Assembly (NCBI GenBank): GCA_902591565.1
Contig: CACJBC010000003.1
Location: forward strand, 22,289 to 86,288
DNA: 64,000 nucleotides
Direction of reading: 5' to 3'
Source: an uncultured SAR86 cluster bacterium
Lineage (GTDB): Bacteria; Pseudomonadota; Gammaproteobacteria; Magnimaribacterales; D2472
The position numbers were made by a program, and so were the translations under genes. Under the pieces are notes generated by a model, which worked only from the letters and a program-made list of their open reading frames with translations, did not search any database and was not told the origin of the DNA. How positions within the stretch are numbered: the stretch's first letter is position 1; each line of letters starts with the position of its first letter. Positions 36,567 through 43,905 of this stretch are shown in pieces.

Positions 36567-37736
36567 ATGAATAAAATCAAAGAATATGATTTTGTTGTTT
36601 ATGGAGCTACAGGGTTTACTGGAAAGCTTGTTGTAGAGTATTTGGTGCATAAATATTCTAATAACTCACAGATTAAATGGGCTTTGGCTGGACGAAATCT
36701 TGAGAAACTAGAATCTGTTGCTGTCTCTAAAAATGTGCCTGAAGGTACAGGGCTCTTAGAAGTTAATAGTAATAATATTGCAAGTATCGAAGAGATGATC
36801 TCAAAAACAAAATGTGTTTTAACAACTGTTGGTCCTTATCAGCTATACGGTAATGATATTGTAAGTGCTTGTGCTAAATCGGGAATAGACTATGTTGATT
36901 TATGCGGTGAGCCCGGATGGATGCATGAAAAAATTAATGAATTAACGGAAACAGCTAGAGAGACAGGATCAAGAATAGTATTCTCATGTGGTTTTGATAG
37001 TATTCCTTTTGATTTAGGTGTTTTGTTTTTACAAAATGAGGTTACTCGAAGGTATGGTAAGCCTTCGGTAAATGTTCGTGGAAGAGTTAGAGAAATGAAT
37101 GGGGAGTTTTCTGGAGGAACCGCTGCATCACTTGGCGCTACCATGGCTGCATTAAAAGAGAAACCAGAACTTTTTGCAGTTTTAGCTAACCCGTTTTCAC
37201 TTTCAAATGGTTTTGCAGGACCAGATCAGCCGGCGGATAACAAACCGATTTTTGATGATAAATTAGATACATGGGTGGCTCCATTCTTTATGGCACCAAT
37301 TAATACAAAAAATGTCCACAGATCTAATGCGCTAATGAATCATATGTATGGTAAAGATTTTTGTTATAACGAAATGTGGGTTATGGGACCTGGAGATGAT
37401 GGTAAAGCTGCGGCAGATTTTATTTCTTCTTCAAACCCACTTAGTAACGCACCAAAACCAGGCGAAGGGCCATCAAGAGAGTCAAGAGAAAATGGCAATT
37501 ATGATATCTTGTTTTGCGGAGATATTAATGATGAAAGTGTTCATGTTTCAGTGGTCGGAGACATGGATCCAGGCTACGGCTCAACTTCAAAAATGATTGC
37601 TGAGAGTGCGATATGTTTGGTGAAAGAATGCGAAGATCTTAATGGCGGTATTTATACACCGGCACCATCTATGGGAACTAAATTAATAAAAAGACTGCAA
37701 GATAATGCAGGATTAACATTTAAAATTGAAAACTAA
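36567..37736 (+). CDS. saccharopine dehydrogenase-like (trans-acting enoyl reductase type) oxidoreductase
   Basis: A 389-residue NAD(P)-binding protein. It begins FVVYGATGFTGKLVVEYL, the saccharopine-dehydrogenase-like Rossmann motif shared with human SCCPDH and the mycobacterial trans-acting enoyl reductase. GPYQLYGNDIVSACA, YVDLCGEPGW and SCGFDSIPFDLG are typical of that group. Function in bacteria outside mycobacteria is unproven; a lipid-related reduction is a reasonable guess. Its stop overlaps the next start by one base. Confidence 0.85.
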   Translation: MNKIKEYDFVVYGATGFTGKLVVEYLVHKYSNNSQIKWALAGRNLEKLESVAVSKNVPEGTGLLEVNSNNIASIEEMISKTKCVLTTVGPYQLYGNDIVSACAKSGIDYVDLCGEPGWMHEKINELTETARETGSRIVFSCGFDSIPFDLGVLFLQNEVTRRYGKPSVNVRGRVREMNGEFSGGTAASLGATMAALKEKPELFAVLANPFSLSNGFAGPDQPADNKPIFDDKLDTWVAPFFMAPINTKNVHRSNALMNHMYGKDFCYNEMWVMGPGDDGKAAADFISSSNPLSNAPKPGEGPSRESRENGNYDILFCGDINDESVHVSVVGDMDPGYGSTSKMIAESAICLVKECEDLNGGIYTPAPSMGTKLIKRLQDNAGLTFKIEN

Positions 37737-38155
37737 TGATCAAAGAGAATATAAAAAAATGGCATGATCATATAAATGGAGACTTTCCTGGAGGCTTTGA
37801 GGAGCTTCTCGCTGATGATATTATTTTTTATTCGCCAATTGTTTTTTCTCCTCAAAAAGGTAAAGATCTCACAACACTATATCTTATGGCTGCTGGCAAT
37901 ACATTTGGTGGTGATAATTCTAAGAATGGAAGCCTTCAGGAGTCCAGTTTTAAATATATCAAAGAAGTTTTAGATGGCAATCAAGCTATTTTAGAATTCG
38001 AAACTCAAATAGACGGCATATATGTGAATGGTGTTGATGTTATTACTTTTAACAAGCAAGGAAAAATAAGTGAATTTAAAGTCATGATAAGACCTCTTCA
38101 AGCTGTAAATATTATTCATGAAAAAATGCAAAAAATGCTCAATCAATATAAATGA
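37736..38155 (+). CDS. NTF2-like (SnoaL-type) domain protein
   Basis: A 139-residue protein with the cone-shaped alpha+beta NTF2 pattern: an N-terminal helix (KKWHDHINGDFPGGFEELL), DDIIFYSPIVF, and repeated strands ending in the DVITFNKQGKISEFKVMIRPLQA motif. Such folds serve as isomerases, hydrolases or binding domains, so no activity is assigned. It forms a tight unit with the preceding reductase (1-base overlap) and arsC (4-base overlap). Confidence 0.78.
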   Translation: MIKENIKKWHDHINGDFPGGFEELLADDIIFYSPIVFSPQKGKDLTTLYLMAAGNTFGGDNSKNGSLQESSFKYIKEVLDGNQAILEFETQIDGIYVNGVDVITFNKQGKISEFKVMIRPLQAVNIIHEKMQKMLNQYK

Positions 38156-38502
38156 GCGTATACAAAATTTTCCACAATCCTAGATGCAGCAAATCAAGAC
38201 AAACTCTTCAGTTGCTTAAGGACAATAATTGTAAAATTGAAATTATTAGTTATCTTGAAATTGATTTGAAAGTTTCTTTAATAAAAGATATTTTAAAAAA
38301 GCTTACACTAAAGCCAAGAGATATTTTAAGAAAAGGCGAGCAAGAATATAAAGATAACAATCTTAAAAAAGACAATTTGTCTGAAGAAGATTTAATTAAT
38401 TTTATGATTAAGTATCCAAAACTAATTGAAAGACCAATTGTAGTAAAAGGAGATAAAGCTGTTATAGGAAGGCCTCCTGAAAAAGTTCTAGAATTAATCT
38501 AG
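38152..38502 (+). CDS. arsC: arsenate reductase (glutaredoxin type)
   Basis: Thioredoxin-fold ArsC/Spx superfamily, 116 residues. The active-site cysteine is in HNPRCSKSRQTL (about residue 12), and the arginine-rich LTLKPRDILRKGE and the PIVVKGDKAVIGRPPE end are as in ArsC. No ars operon surrounds it, and ArsC-like YffB proteins look similar, so arsenate as the real substrate is likely but not certain. The 3' end overlaps the convergent nucleotidyltransferase by 9 bases. Confidence 0.85.
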   Translation: MSVYKIFHNPRCSKSRQTLQLLKDNNCKIEIISYLEIDLKVSLIKDILKKLTLKPRDILRKGEQEYKDNNLKKDNLSEEDLINFMIKYPKLIERPIVVKGDKAVIGRPPEKVLELI

Positions 38503-38886
38503 ATTACCTTCTTTCCTTAATTTCTCTCTAATTTTTGTTGCGCTTATACTGTTTATAGAATCATCAAAAACTTCTTCCTCAAAGACATAGCCGACTCCAC
38601 GACCATAAGAAATATTTACTATGTTTGGAACAAGCATAATTTCATATTCAACACCTTTCTTGAAACCATCCTTCAATAAACCGTTCTCTATGTTTTTACA
38701 AACCGTTTCCCAATCAAAAGGATTGTCTTCTTGACCACTGCCACCAGATGATCCTTGAACGTCTCTTACTTGAATAATAACCTGACCAGTTTTTGCAACA
38801 CAGCGTTTAAAAAGTTCTTGATGTCCTTGATGCCATGGTTGCCATCTACCAAGCATTTGCACAGTTGGCTTTTTCCAATCAAACAT
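38494..38886 (-). CDS. small HxGH-motif nucleotidyltransferase
   Basis: A 130-residue cytidylyltransferase-like protein. The nucleotide-binding motif HQGH is at residues 19-22 after MLGRWQPW, and the second family motif SISATKIRE lies near 113-121. These mark the superfamily of NMN adenylyltransferase, glycerol-3-phosphate cytidylyltransferase and ATP sulfurylase. It is the third gene of a cassette: its ATG overlaps the kinase stop by 8 bases. The substrate is unknown. It could activate a small phosphorylated compound as an NMP derivative for the neighbouring enzymes. Confidence 0.8.
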   Translation of the reverse strand: MFDWKKPTVQMLGRWQPWHQGHQELFKRCVAKTGQVIIQVRDVQGSSGGSGQEDNPFDWETVCKNIENGLLKDGFKKGVEYEIMLVPNIVNISYGRGVGYVFEEEVFDDSINSISATKIREKLRKEGNLD

Positions 38887-39289
38887 TTTTCATTATTTCC
38901 TTGGCTATATCATGATGGTTTGTATCATTCATTTCTTTAATGTGAAAATTAACTTCTTTTGGCTCTTCGAACATTTGATTTGTATCCTCAAACCTACCTT
39001 TTGATATTGTATTCATCCATATTGTTATGTCGGGGTTAAAGTTCGCTCTAGTTTGATCAGTAGGACAAACGAAATCGCATATAACGAATCTATTATTGCT
39101 TTTTTCAAAATCTGCAAAAGTTTTCATTCTCATACTTTGTCTGATTCTGCCTTCGGGAGAAAAATCCCAATCATTCGCCATATTTCTAACTACATCTGCG
39201 TTATACCAAGCTGCATTTATGAGAGGTTGAAGGCGTTCAGCTAAATAGGTTTTACCACTTCCTGGAAGACCCATAATTAAGATTTTCAT
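38879..39289 (-). CDS. adenylylsulfate-kinase-like small-molecule kinase
   Basis: A 136-residue P-loop kinase, shorter than CysC (about 200). The Walker A GLPGSGKT is at residues 7-14. The APS-kinase-like region NADVVRNMANDWDFSPEGR and the FEEP segment near 106-109 match the CysC scheme in which DGDNVR and DDPYEAP bind APS. CysD, CysN and CysH are not nearby. Related proteins phosphorylate other substrates, for example the CysC-like kinase of the Campylobacter phosphoramidate capsule pathway. It starts two bases after the methyltransferase stop. Confidence 0.78.
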   Translation of the reverse strand: MKILIMGLPGSGKTYLAERLQPLINAAWYNADVVRNMANDWDFSPEGRIRQSMRMKTFADFEKSNNRFVICDFVCPTDQTRANFNPDITIWMNTISKGRFEDTNQMFEEPKEVNFHIKEMNDTNHHDIAKEIMKNV

Positions 39290-39291
39290 AA

Positions 39292-40389
39292 TTATCTAAT
39301 TTTTTTTATGCTAAAAATTTCGTTTCTAAAGAACATTTTATCTTCTTTGTTAATAGCAGTCTTAATTTTTTTTTGAGCTATAGAAGATTTTTCTATTGTT
39401 TGGATTTCTTTATCAGGAATTTGCCCTATGTACAATATATTTGCCCATTTGGCATCTACATCGTGACCGAATAACTCAGAAACTGTTTGATCAGGACTCC
39501 GTTTAAAGTTAAAGGTATAAAATTTTGGTTTTGAATAAGAGTATTTATTATTTTCACCTACTGGATTATTTTTTAGATACTCAATAATATCTTTAGCATT
39601 ATTAGGGAAGGGGTTTTTATTTTTCCAAGCAATTTTTACAATTTTTTCTACTGAATCACCTCCGCATGAGTGCGTCACCAGCAGCCGACCTGATTTGTTT
39701 AATAATCTCATTAGCGGAGCAATTACATTATTTACTTTGACCTTAACTAGTGATGCTGCTCTGTAAGCTTGTGAAGCAATAATTAAATCATAATTATTAT
39801 TTTTATAATCATTATCCAAAAACGGTTCAAGATATCTTTTATGATCTTCTCTATAAATTTTTATTATGCAAGGATGAGCATACGAAGTTCTTGATTTATT
39901 ATCAATTTCAATCCCCCAATATTTTTTAATAAAGTTATTTAATTTATTAATTTGATCATGAAAATCATAAGAATTATCTTCTTTAAGGATTAGAGTGTAA
40001 GTTTTCACTTTCTTATTTTTAATTTTATTATTGTTCTCAATGTGACCAAGCTCAGCAAACTTTACATTAGTCATGGTTACTAATAAGTTTGGATGTTCTA
40101 CAAACCTATCAGGCATTTTTTCAAGAGTATTTTTTAAATCCTCGTAACTTATTTCTTTTCCTGTAATTAATAGTGAAGTGTATGGATGATATTTATGAAA
40201 TGTCTTAATAACATTGGATTTAACTGTCCCATCTCCAGTGCCAGCATCCAGAATTCTTAAAAAAGTTCTGTTTTTTGGCATGGATGCTATATAAGGCGCC
40301 AGCTGCTTAGATATAGCTCTTTTTTCGCTAGTATTTTGAATAAATGACAGGTATTTCAGCCTGTCATCAAAGAATCTTTTTTTCCCCAT
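39292..40389 (-). CDS. SAM-dependent methyltransferase-like protein, substrate unknown
   Basis: A 365-residue protein. Motif I of class I methyltransferases is LRILDAGTGDGT (44-55), followed by the DLIIASQAYRAAS strand and a GRLLVTHSCGGDS segment near 240. The stretch from about 110 to 200 is lysine/asparagine-rich and has no counterpart in ordinary methyltransferases. First gene of the cassette with the kinase and nucleotidyltransferase. An AGGA Shine-Dalgarno precedes the ATG. I do not recognise a closer subfamily. Confidence 0.65.
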   Translation of the reverse strand: MGKKRFFDDRLKYLSFIQNTSEKRAISKQLAPYIASMPKNRTFLRILDAGTGDGTVKSNVIKTFHKYHPYTSLLITGKEISYEDLKNTLEKMPDRFVEHPNLLVTMTNVKFAELGHIENNNKIKNKKVKTYTLILKEDNSYDFHDQINKLNNFIKKYWGIEIDNKSRTSYAHPCIIKIYREDHKRYLEPFLDNDYKNNNYDLIIASQAYRAASLVKVKVNNVIAPLMRLLNKSGRLLVTHSCGGDSVEKIVKIAWKNKNPFPNNAKDIIEYLKNNPVGENNKYSYSKPKFYTFNFKRSPDQTVSELFGHDVDAKWANILYIGQIPDKEIQTIEKSSIAQKKIKTAINKEDKMFFRNEIFSIKKIR

Positions 40390-40494
40390 AATTTGTCCTT
40401 AGTCTTAATAATATATTATTTTTGCAATTGCTCAATAACACGTTTACGAGTTCATTATTTTGATACTAAAATATGAATTAAGGGGAAAAAGATA

Positions 40495-41649
40495 ATGAAA
40501 GAAACTAAGTTACCGTTATTAATTGGAATTGGATCAAGGATAAGAAAATCTCCTTATTTTGATTCAACAATAAAATATGGCGTAACTGGATTTACAATCT
40601 ACAACAGGATGTATCTACCAACTGCATTTTCAGGTCCAACAAGTGAATATAATAGTTTAATAAATGATGTCACTTTTGGTGATTTTGCAGCAGAGAGACA
40701 AGTAGAAGTTTCAGGACCTGATGCTTATAACTTCATTAGATACATTAACCCAAGAAATCTATCAAAATGTGAAATTGGTGACTGTAAATATATTGTTTTA
40801 ACTGATCAAAATGGTGGGATTATCAATGATGCATGTTTATTAAGGCTAGAACCAAATAAGTTTTGGGTTTCTCCTGGAGATGGAGATGTCCTTTTATGGT
40901 TGCAAGGCATAGCAATTAATTCTGGCATGGATGTAGATATTCATGAACCAGATGTATCACCACTTCAAATCAGTGGCCCAAAAGCTGGAAAATTAATTCG
41001 TAAATTATTTAATGGTGCTCATGATGACCTAGGCTACTACAAAGCAAGAGCAACGTCTTTAAATGATATTCCTATGGTAATTGCTAGAACGGGTTGGAGT
41101 GGTGAACTTAGTTATGAGCTTTATCTACAGAATAGAAAAAAAGGTGATGAGTTATTTGAGATAGTTTACGAAGCTGCAAAAGAGTTTAATGGGGCAGTTA
41201 TAGCTCCTAATACAATTAGGACTATTGAAGGAGGATTGTTGTCTTATCAGAGCGACTTTGGTCGTGAACACAATCCCTTCACTATAGGCCTGGATAGGCT
41301 TGTAGATTTAAATCAAGATATAGATTTTATAGGTAAGGAAGCCTTGAAAAAAATTAAAGCAGATGGTATTTCAGAGAAATTAGTTGGAGTAGAAATTGAT
41401 GGCGATCCTATAGAAAAAGTGCCTGAAAATTTTTGGCCAGTATTTGATGTAAATAATAAAAAAATTGGTAGGCTCTCTAGATGTTTTTTTTCACCGAGAC
41501 TAAAGAAAAATATTGGCCTTGCAATTATTAATATTAATTATACAGAGCCAGGAACAGCATTGATTATTGAATCACCTAAATCACATTTAAAAGCACAAGT
41601 TCATGCATTGCCATGGTTTCCAGCAGAAAAAAGTACCAATTTAGATTAA
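40495..41649 (+). CDS. GcvT-family aminomethyltransferase, DmdA-like (possible DMSP demethylase)
   Basis: A 384-residue THF-dependent methyltransferase of the GcvT fold. Features shared with Pelagibacter DmdA as I recall it: SRIRKSPYF near the N-terminus, YNRMYLPTAF, AAERQVEVSGPDA, NDACLLRLEPNKFWVS, SGWSGELSYELYL-type spacing and the terminal LPWFPAE. Ordinary GcvT lacks these and would sit with gcvH and gcvP, which are absent here. DmdA moves a methyl group from dimethylsulfoniopropionate to THF. The family call is firm; the DMSP specificity is not proven. A GGGG Shine-Dalgarno precedes the ATG. Confidence 0.75.
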   Translation: MKETKLPLLIGIGSRIRKSPYFDSTIKYGVTGFTIYNRMYLPTAFSGPTSEYNSLINDVTFGDFAAERQVEVSGPDAYNFIRYINPRNLSKCEIGDCKYIVLTDQNGGIINDACLLRLEPNKFWVSPGDGDVLLWLQGIAINSGMDVDIHEPDVSPLQISGPKAGKLIRKLFNGAHDDLGYYKARATSLNDIPMVIARTGWSGELSYELYLQNRKKGDELFEIVYEAAKEFNGAVIAPNTIRTIEGGLLSYQSDFGREHNPFTIGLDRLVDLNQDIDFIGKEALKKIKADGISEKLVGVEIDGDPIEKVPENFWPVFDVNNKKIGRLSRCFFSPRLKKNIGLAIININYTEPGTALIIESPKSHLKAQVHALPWFPAEKSTNLD

Positions 41650-42179
41650 TGACAAAATTACTTTTATTAATAATACTTATTTTTACAAATAATATTTTTT
41701 CTATGATTATTGATAATTTAGACGACAAGAGAGCCAGTTGGAGTGCCATTTCAGATAATGTTATGGGAGGAATATCTGAGGTTAACTTTTACGAAGTTGA
41801 GGAGAGTGGAGAAAAATTTTATAGACTAGAAGGGACCGTTAGTACTGCTAATAATGGCGGTTTTATTCAATCTGTTATTCGTTTTCCGTTTAATGCAGAA
41901 GAATATAATGGAATAAGAATTAAAACTAGAGGCACAAATGATACTTATTATGTTTGGATAAGGACTCCTGCCAGTAGGTTTCCATGGGATAGATATATTG
42001 CTTCATTTTCCCCTGAAGATGAATGGTCTACTATTGAAATCCCATTTAATGAGTTTAATAAGTCCAATTTTTACATGCCGAAGAAGATGAATATTTCTAA
42101 AATAAGAACAATTGCTTTTGCTGCATATGGAAAAGACTTTCAAGCTGAACTTGATTTAGCTCAAATAGAGCTTTACTAA
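41649..42179 (+). CDS. secreted CIA30-family protein
   Basis: A protein of about 176 residues from ATG 41649, which overlaps the preceding stop in a TAATG arrangement; a longer frame from 41613 lies inside the upstream gene. A signal peptide (about 1-19) is followed by the galactose-binding-like CIA30 fold: WSAISDNVMGGISEVNF, YNGIRIKTRG and the DLAQIELY ending. The bacterial members have no known function; the mitochondrial relative helps complex I assembly. It is probably exported to the periplasm. Confidence 0.8.
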   Translation: MTKLLLLIILIFTNNIFSMIIDNLDDKRASWSAISDNVMGGISEVNFYEVEESGEKFYRLEGTVSTANNGGFIQSVIRFPFNAEEYNGIRIKTRGTNDTYYVWIRTPASRFPWDRYIASFSPEDEWSTIEIPFNEFNKSNFYMPKKMNISKIRTIAFAAYGKDFQAELDLAQIELY

Positions 42180-42180
42180 A

Positions 42181-42636
42181 ATGTTTTCTGACCAAGACAG
42201 GTCATATATGATAATGGCATTAAATGAGGCCCAACTCTCATTTGATCATAATGAAGTTCCTGTTGGAGCCATAATAGTTAAAGATAATGAAGTCATTGGA
42301 TCTGGCCGTAATCAGGTCATAAAAAACAATAATGTAGCGTCTCATGCTGAAATCAATGCAATTATCAATGCATCAAAAAATATAAATAATTACAGGCTCA
42401 ATAATACAAAAATGTATGTAACTCTAGAGCCATGTCACATGTGTGCAAAAGCAATAATTGATGCAAGAATTGACGAGATTATTTTTGCAGTACCTGAGCC
42501 CAAGACTGGAAGCATTATTTCAATTGATAATATATATGAAAGAATTAAGTTTAATCACAAAATTTCTTATAAACACGGTTTGTTGATGGATGAGAGTTCA
42601 AAGCTGTTGAAAGATTTTTTTAAAACTAGAAGATAG
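42181..42636 (+). CDS. tadA: tRNA-specific adenosine-34 deaminase
   Basis: Zn-dependent deaminase of 151 residues that makes inosine at the wobble position of tRNA-Arg(ACG). The zinc site is SHAEINAI (His/Glu) and EPCHMCAKA (two cysteines). EVPVGAIIVKDNEVIGSGRN is the usual N-terminal signature. It begins one base after the CIA30 gene stop. Confidence 0.93.
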   Translation: MFSDQDRSYMIMALNEAQLSFDHNEVPVGAIIVKDNEVIGSGRNQVIKNNNVASHAEINAIINASKNINNYRLNNTKMYVTLEPCHMCAKAIIDARIDEIIFAVPEPKTGSIISIDNIYERIKFNHKISYKHGLLMDESSKLLKDFFKTRR

Positions 42637-43077
42637 TTAAGTAAGTATTTTTTCCATTCTTGTGTGTGGTATTTTTATATCAGATTCATATGGCTCTATT
42701 TCAATATAGCCTAAAGATTTATAGAAATCCAAGGCAACATTTCTTGCATTTAGTGCAACGTATGTTGCCCCTAGCGATCTAGCTTTTTCCTCTAATTTTT
42801 CAACTATTGAAGTTCCAATACCCATTCTTCTAACATTAAAAGATACACCCATATATCTTATTTGAGCTTCTTTATTACTATTCATGTGAACTCTACCACA
42901 AGCTAAAATATTATTAGATATATTAATTGCCATATAATGGTAGCTTCTTTCCTCAAGATTATCTTTTAATGGTATATGCGACATTTTTAGTGGTTTTCTT
43001 AAAACTTCCCACCTGAAATCATCATATTTTTTCCATTCTTCTTCGGATTTTGGGGATCTTATTTCAACTTGATCCAT
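42637..43077 (-). CDS. GNAT-family N-acetyltransferase
   Basis: A 146-residue acetyl-CoA-dependent acetyltransferase. The acetyl-CoA pyrophosphate loop is VRRMGIGTSIVEKLE (about 88-102), followed by ALNARNVALDFYKSLGY, the usual motif B. The layout resembles the ElaA/YitI-like group. It converges with tadA without a gap. Substrate unknown. Confidence 0.85.
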   Translation of the reverse strand: MDQVEIRSPKSEEEWKKYDDFRWEVLRKPLKMSHIPLKDNLEERSYHYMAINISNNILACGRVHMNSNKEAQIRYMGVSFNVRRMGIGTSIVEKLEEKARSLGATYVALNARNVALDFYKSLGYIEIEPYESDIKIPHTRMEKILT

Positions 43078-43089
43078 AATTTTTATGTA

Positions 43090-43902
43090 TTAAATATCTA
43101 AATCCACCCAAACAGGACAGTGATCAGAAGGTTTTTCCATAGCTCTAGCATCATAGTCAATCCCCGTTCCAGATATTGAATTAGTTAAGTTATTTGAAAC
43201 CATTATATGATCAATCCTGAGCCCTCTTTTTGGATTGTCATCAAACATTCTAGATCTGTAGTCAAACCATGAATAAATAGTTGATTCATTAGGATTTTGA
43301 ATTCTCCATGAATCCATAAACCCTAAATTTTTTATGCTGTTCCACATTTCTCGCTCTTGTGGTTGAAAAGATGTCTTACCATCACGCAGCCATCTCTTAA
43401 TATTTTCAGGACCAATTCCAATGTCAGTATCTTCAGGAGCCACATTAAAATCACCCATAACAACTATATTCTCTTTTGTTTTTTGTAGATCTTTGATGTG
43501 TTTTTTAAGGTCATCATAGTACTTAATTTTCTTTGGAAATTTTGTCTCGTGATTGATATTTTCTCCTTGAGGAAAATAACCATTCATGATGGTTATTTCA
43601 GAATCTTTTGTCGCAAACGTACACTCTATAAATCTTTTTTGATCTTCAGGTTTATCATTTTTAAAGCCTTTAATAGTTTTCATAGGCTTTTCTTTACTAA
43701 GAATTGCTACACCATAATGTCCTTTTTGACCCCAGTATTCAGAGTGATAACCAATTTCTTCAATAACATCTATAGGAAAGTCAGGATCATTCACTTTAGT
43801 TTCTTGAAGCCCAATGACATCTGGGTTGAGGGTATCTCTTAAATGGATAAGTTGGTGTGGACGAGCTCTGATGCTATTAATGTTAAAAGATATGATTCTC
43901 AT
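43090..43902 (-). CDS. xthA: exodeoxyribonuclease III (AP endonuclease)
   Basis: Base-excision-repair enzyme of 270 residues cutting at abasic sites. The catalytic glutamate is in IGLQETKVND, with GDFNVAPEDTDI, RIDHIMVS and the terminal SDHCPVWVDL all present in the expected order. It ends 12 bases before the GNAT gene starts and follows the Prc protease stop by 3 bases, so the group is probably co-transcribed. Confidence 0.94.
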   Translation of the reverse strand: MRIISFNINSIRARPHQLIHLRDTLNPDVIGLQETKVNDPDFPIDVIEEIGYHSEYWGQKGHYGVAILSKEKPMKTIKGFKNDKPEDQKRFIECTFATKDSEITIMNGYFPQGENINHETKFPKKIKYYDDLKKHIKDLQKTKENIVVMGDFNVAPEDTDIGIGPENIKRWLRDGKTSFQPQEREMWNSIKNLGFMDSWRIQNPNESTIYSWFDYRSRMFDDNPKRGLRIDHIMVSNNLTNSISGTGIDYDARAMEKPSDHCPVWVDLDI

Positions 43903-43905
43903 AAT

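Noticed and set aside
43498-43842. A 114-residue open frame on the plus strand inside the exonuclease III gene
   Set aside because: It lies entirely antisense to a well-supported gene and its basic/aromatic composition is that of a shadow frame.
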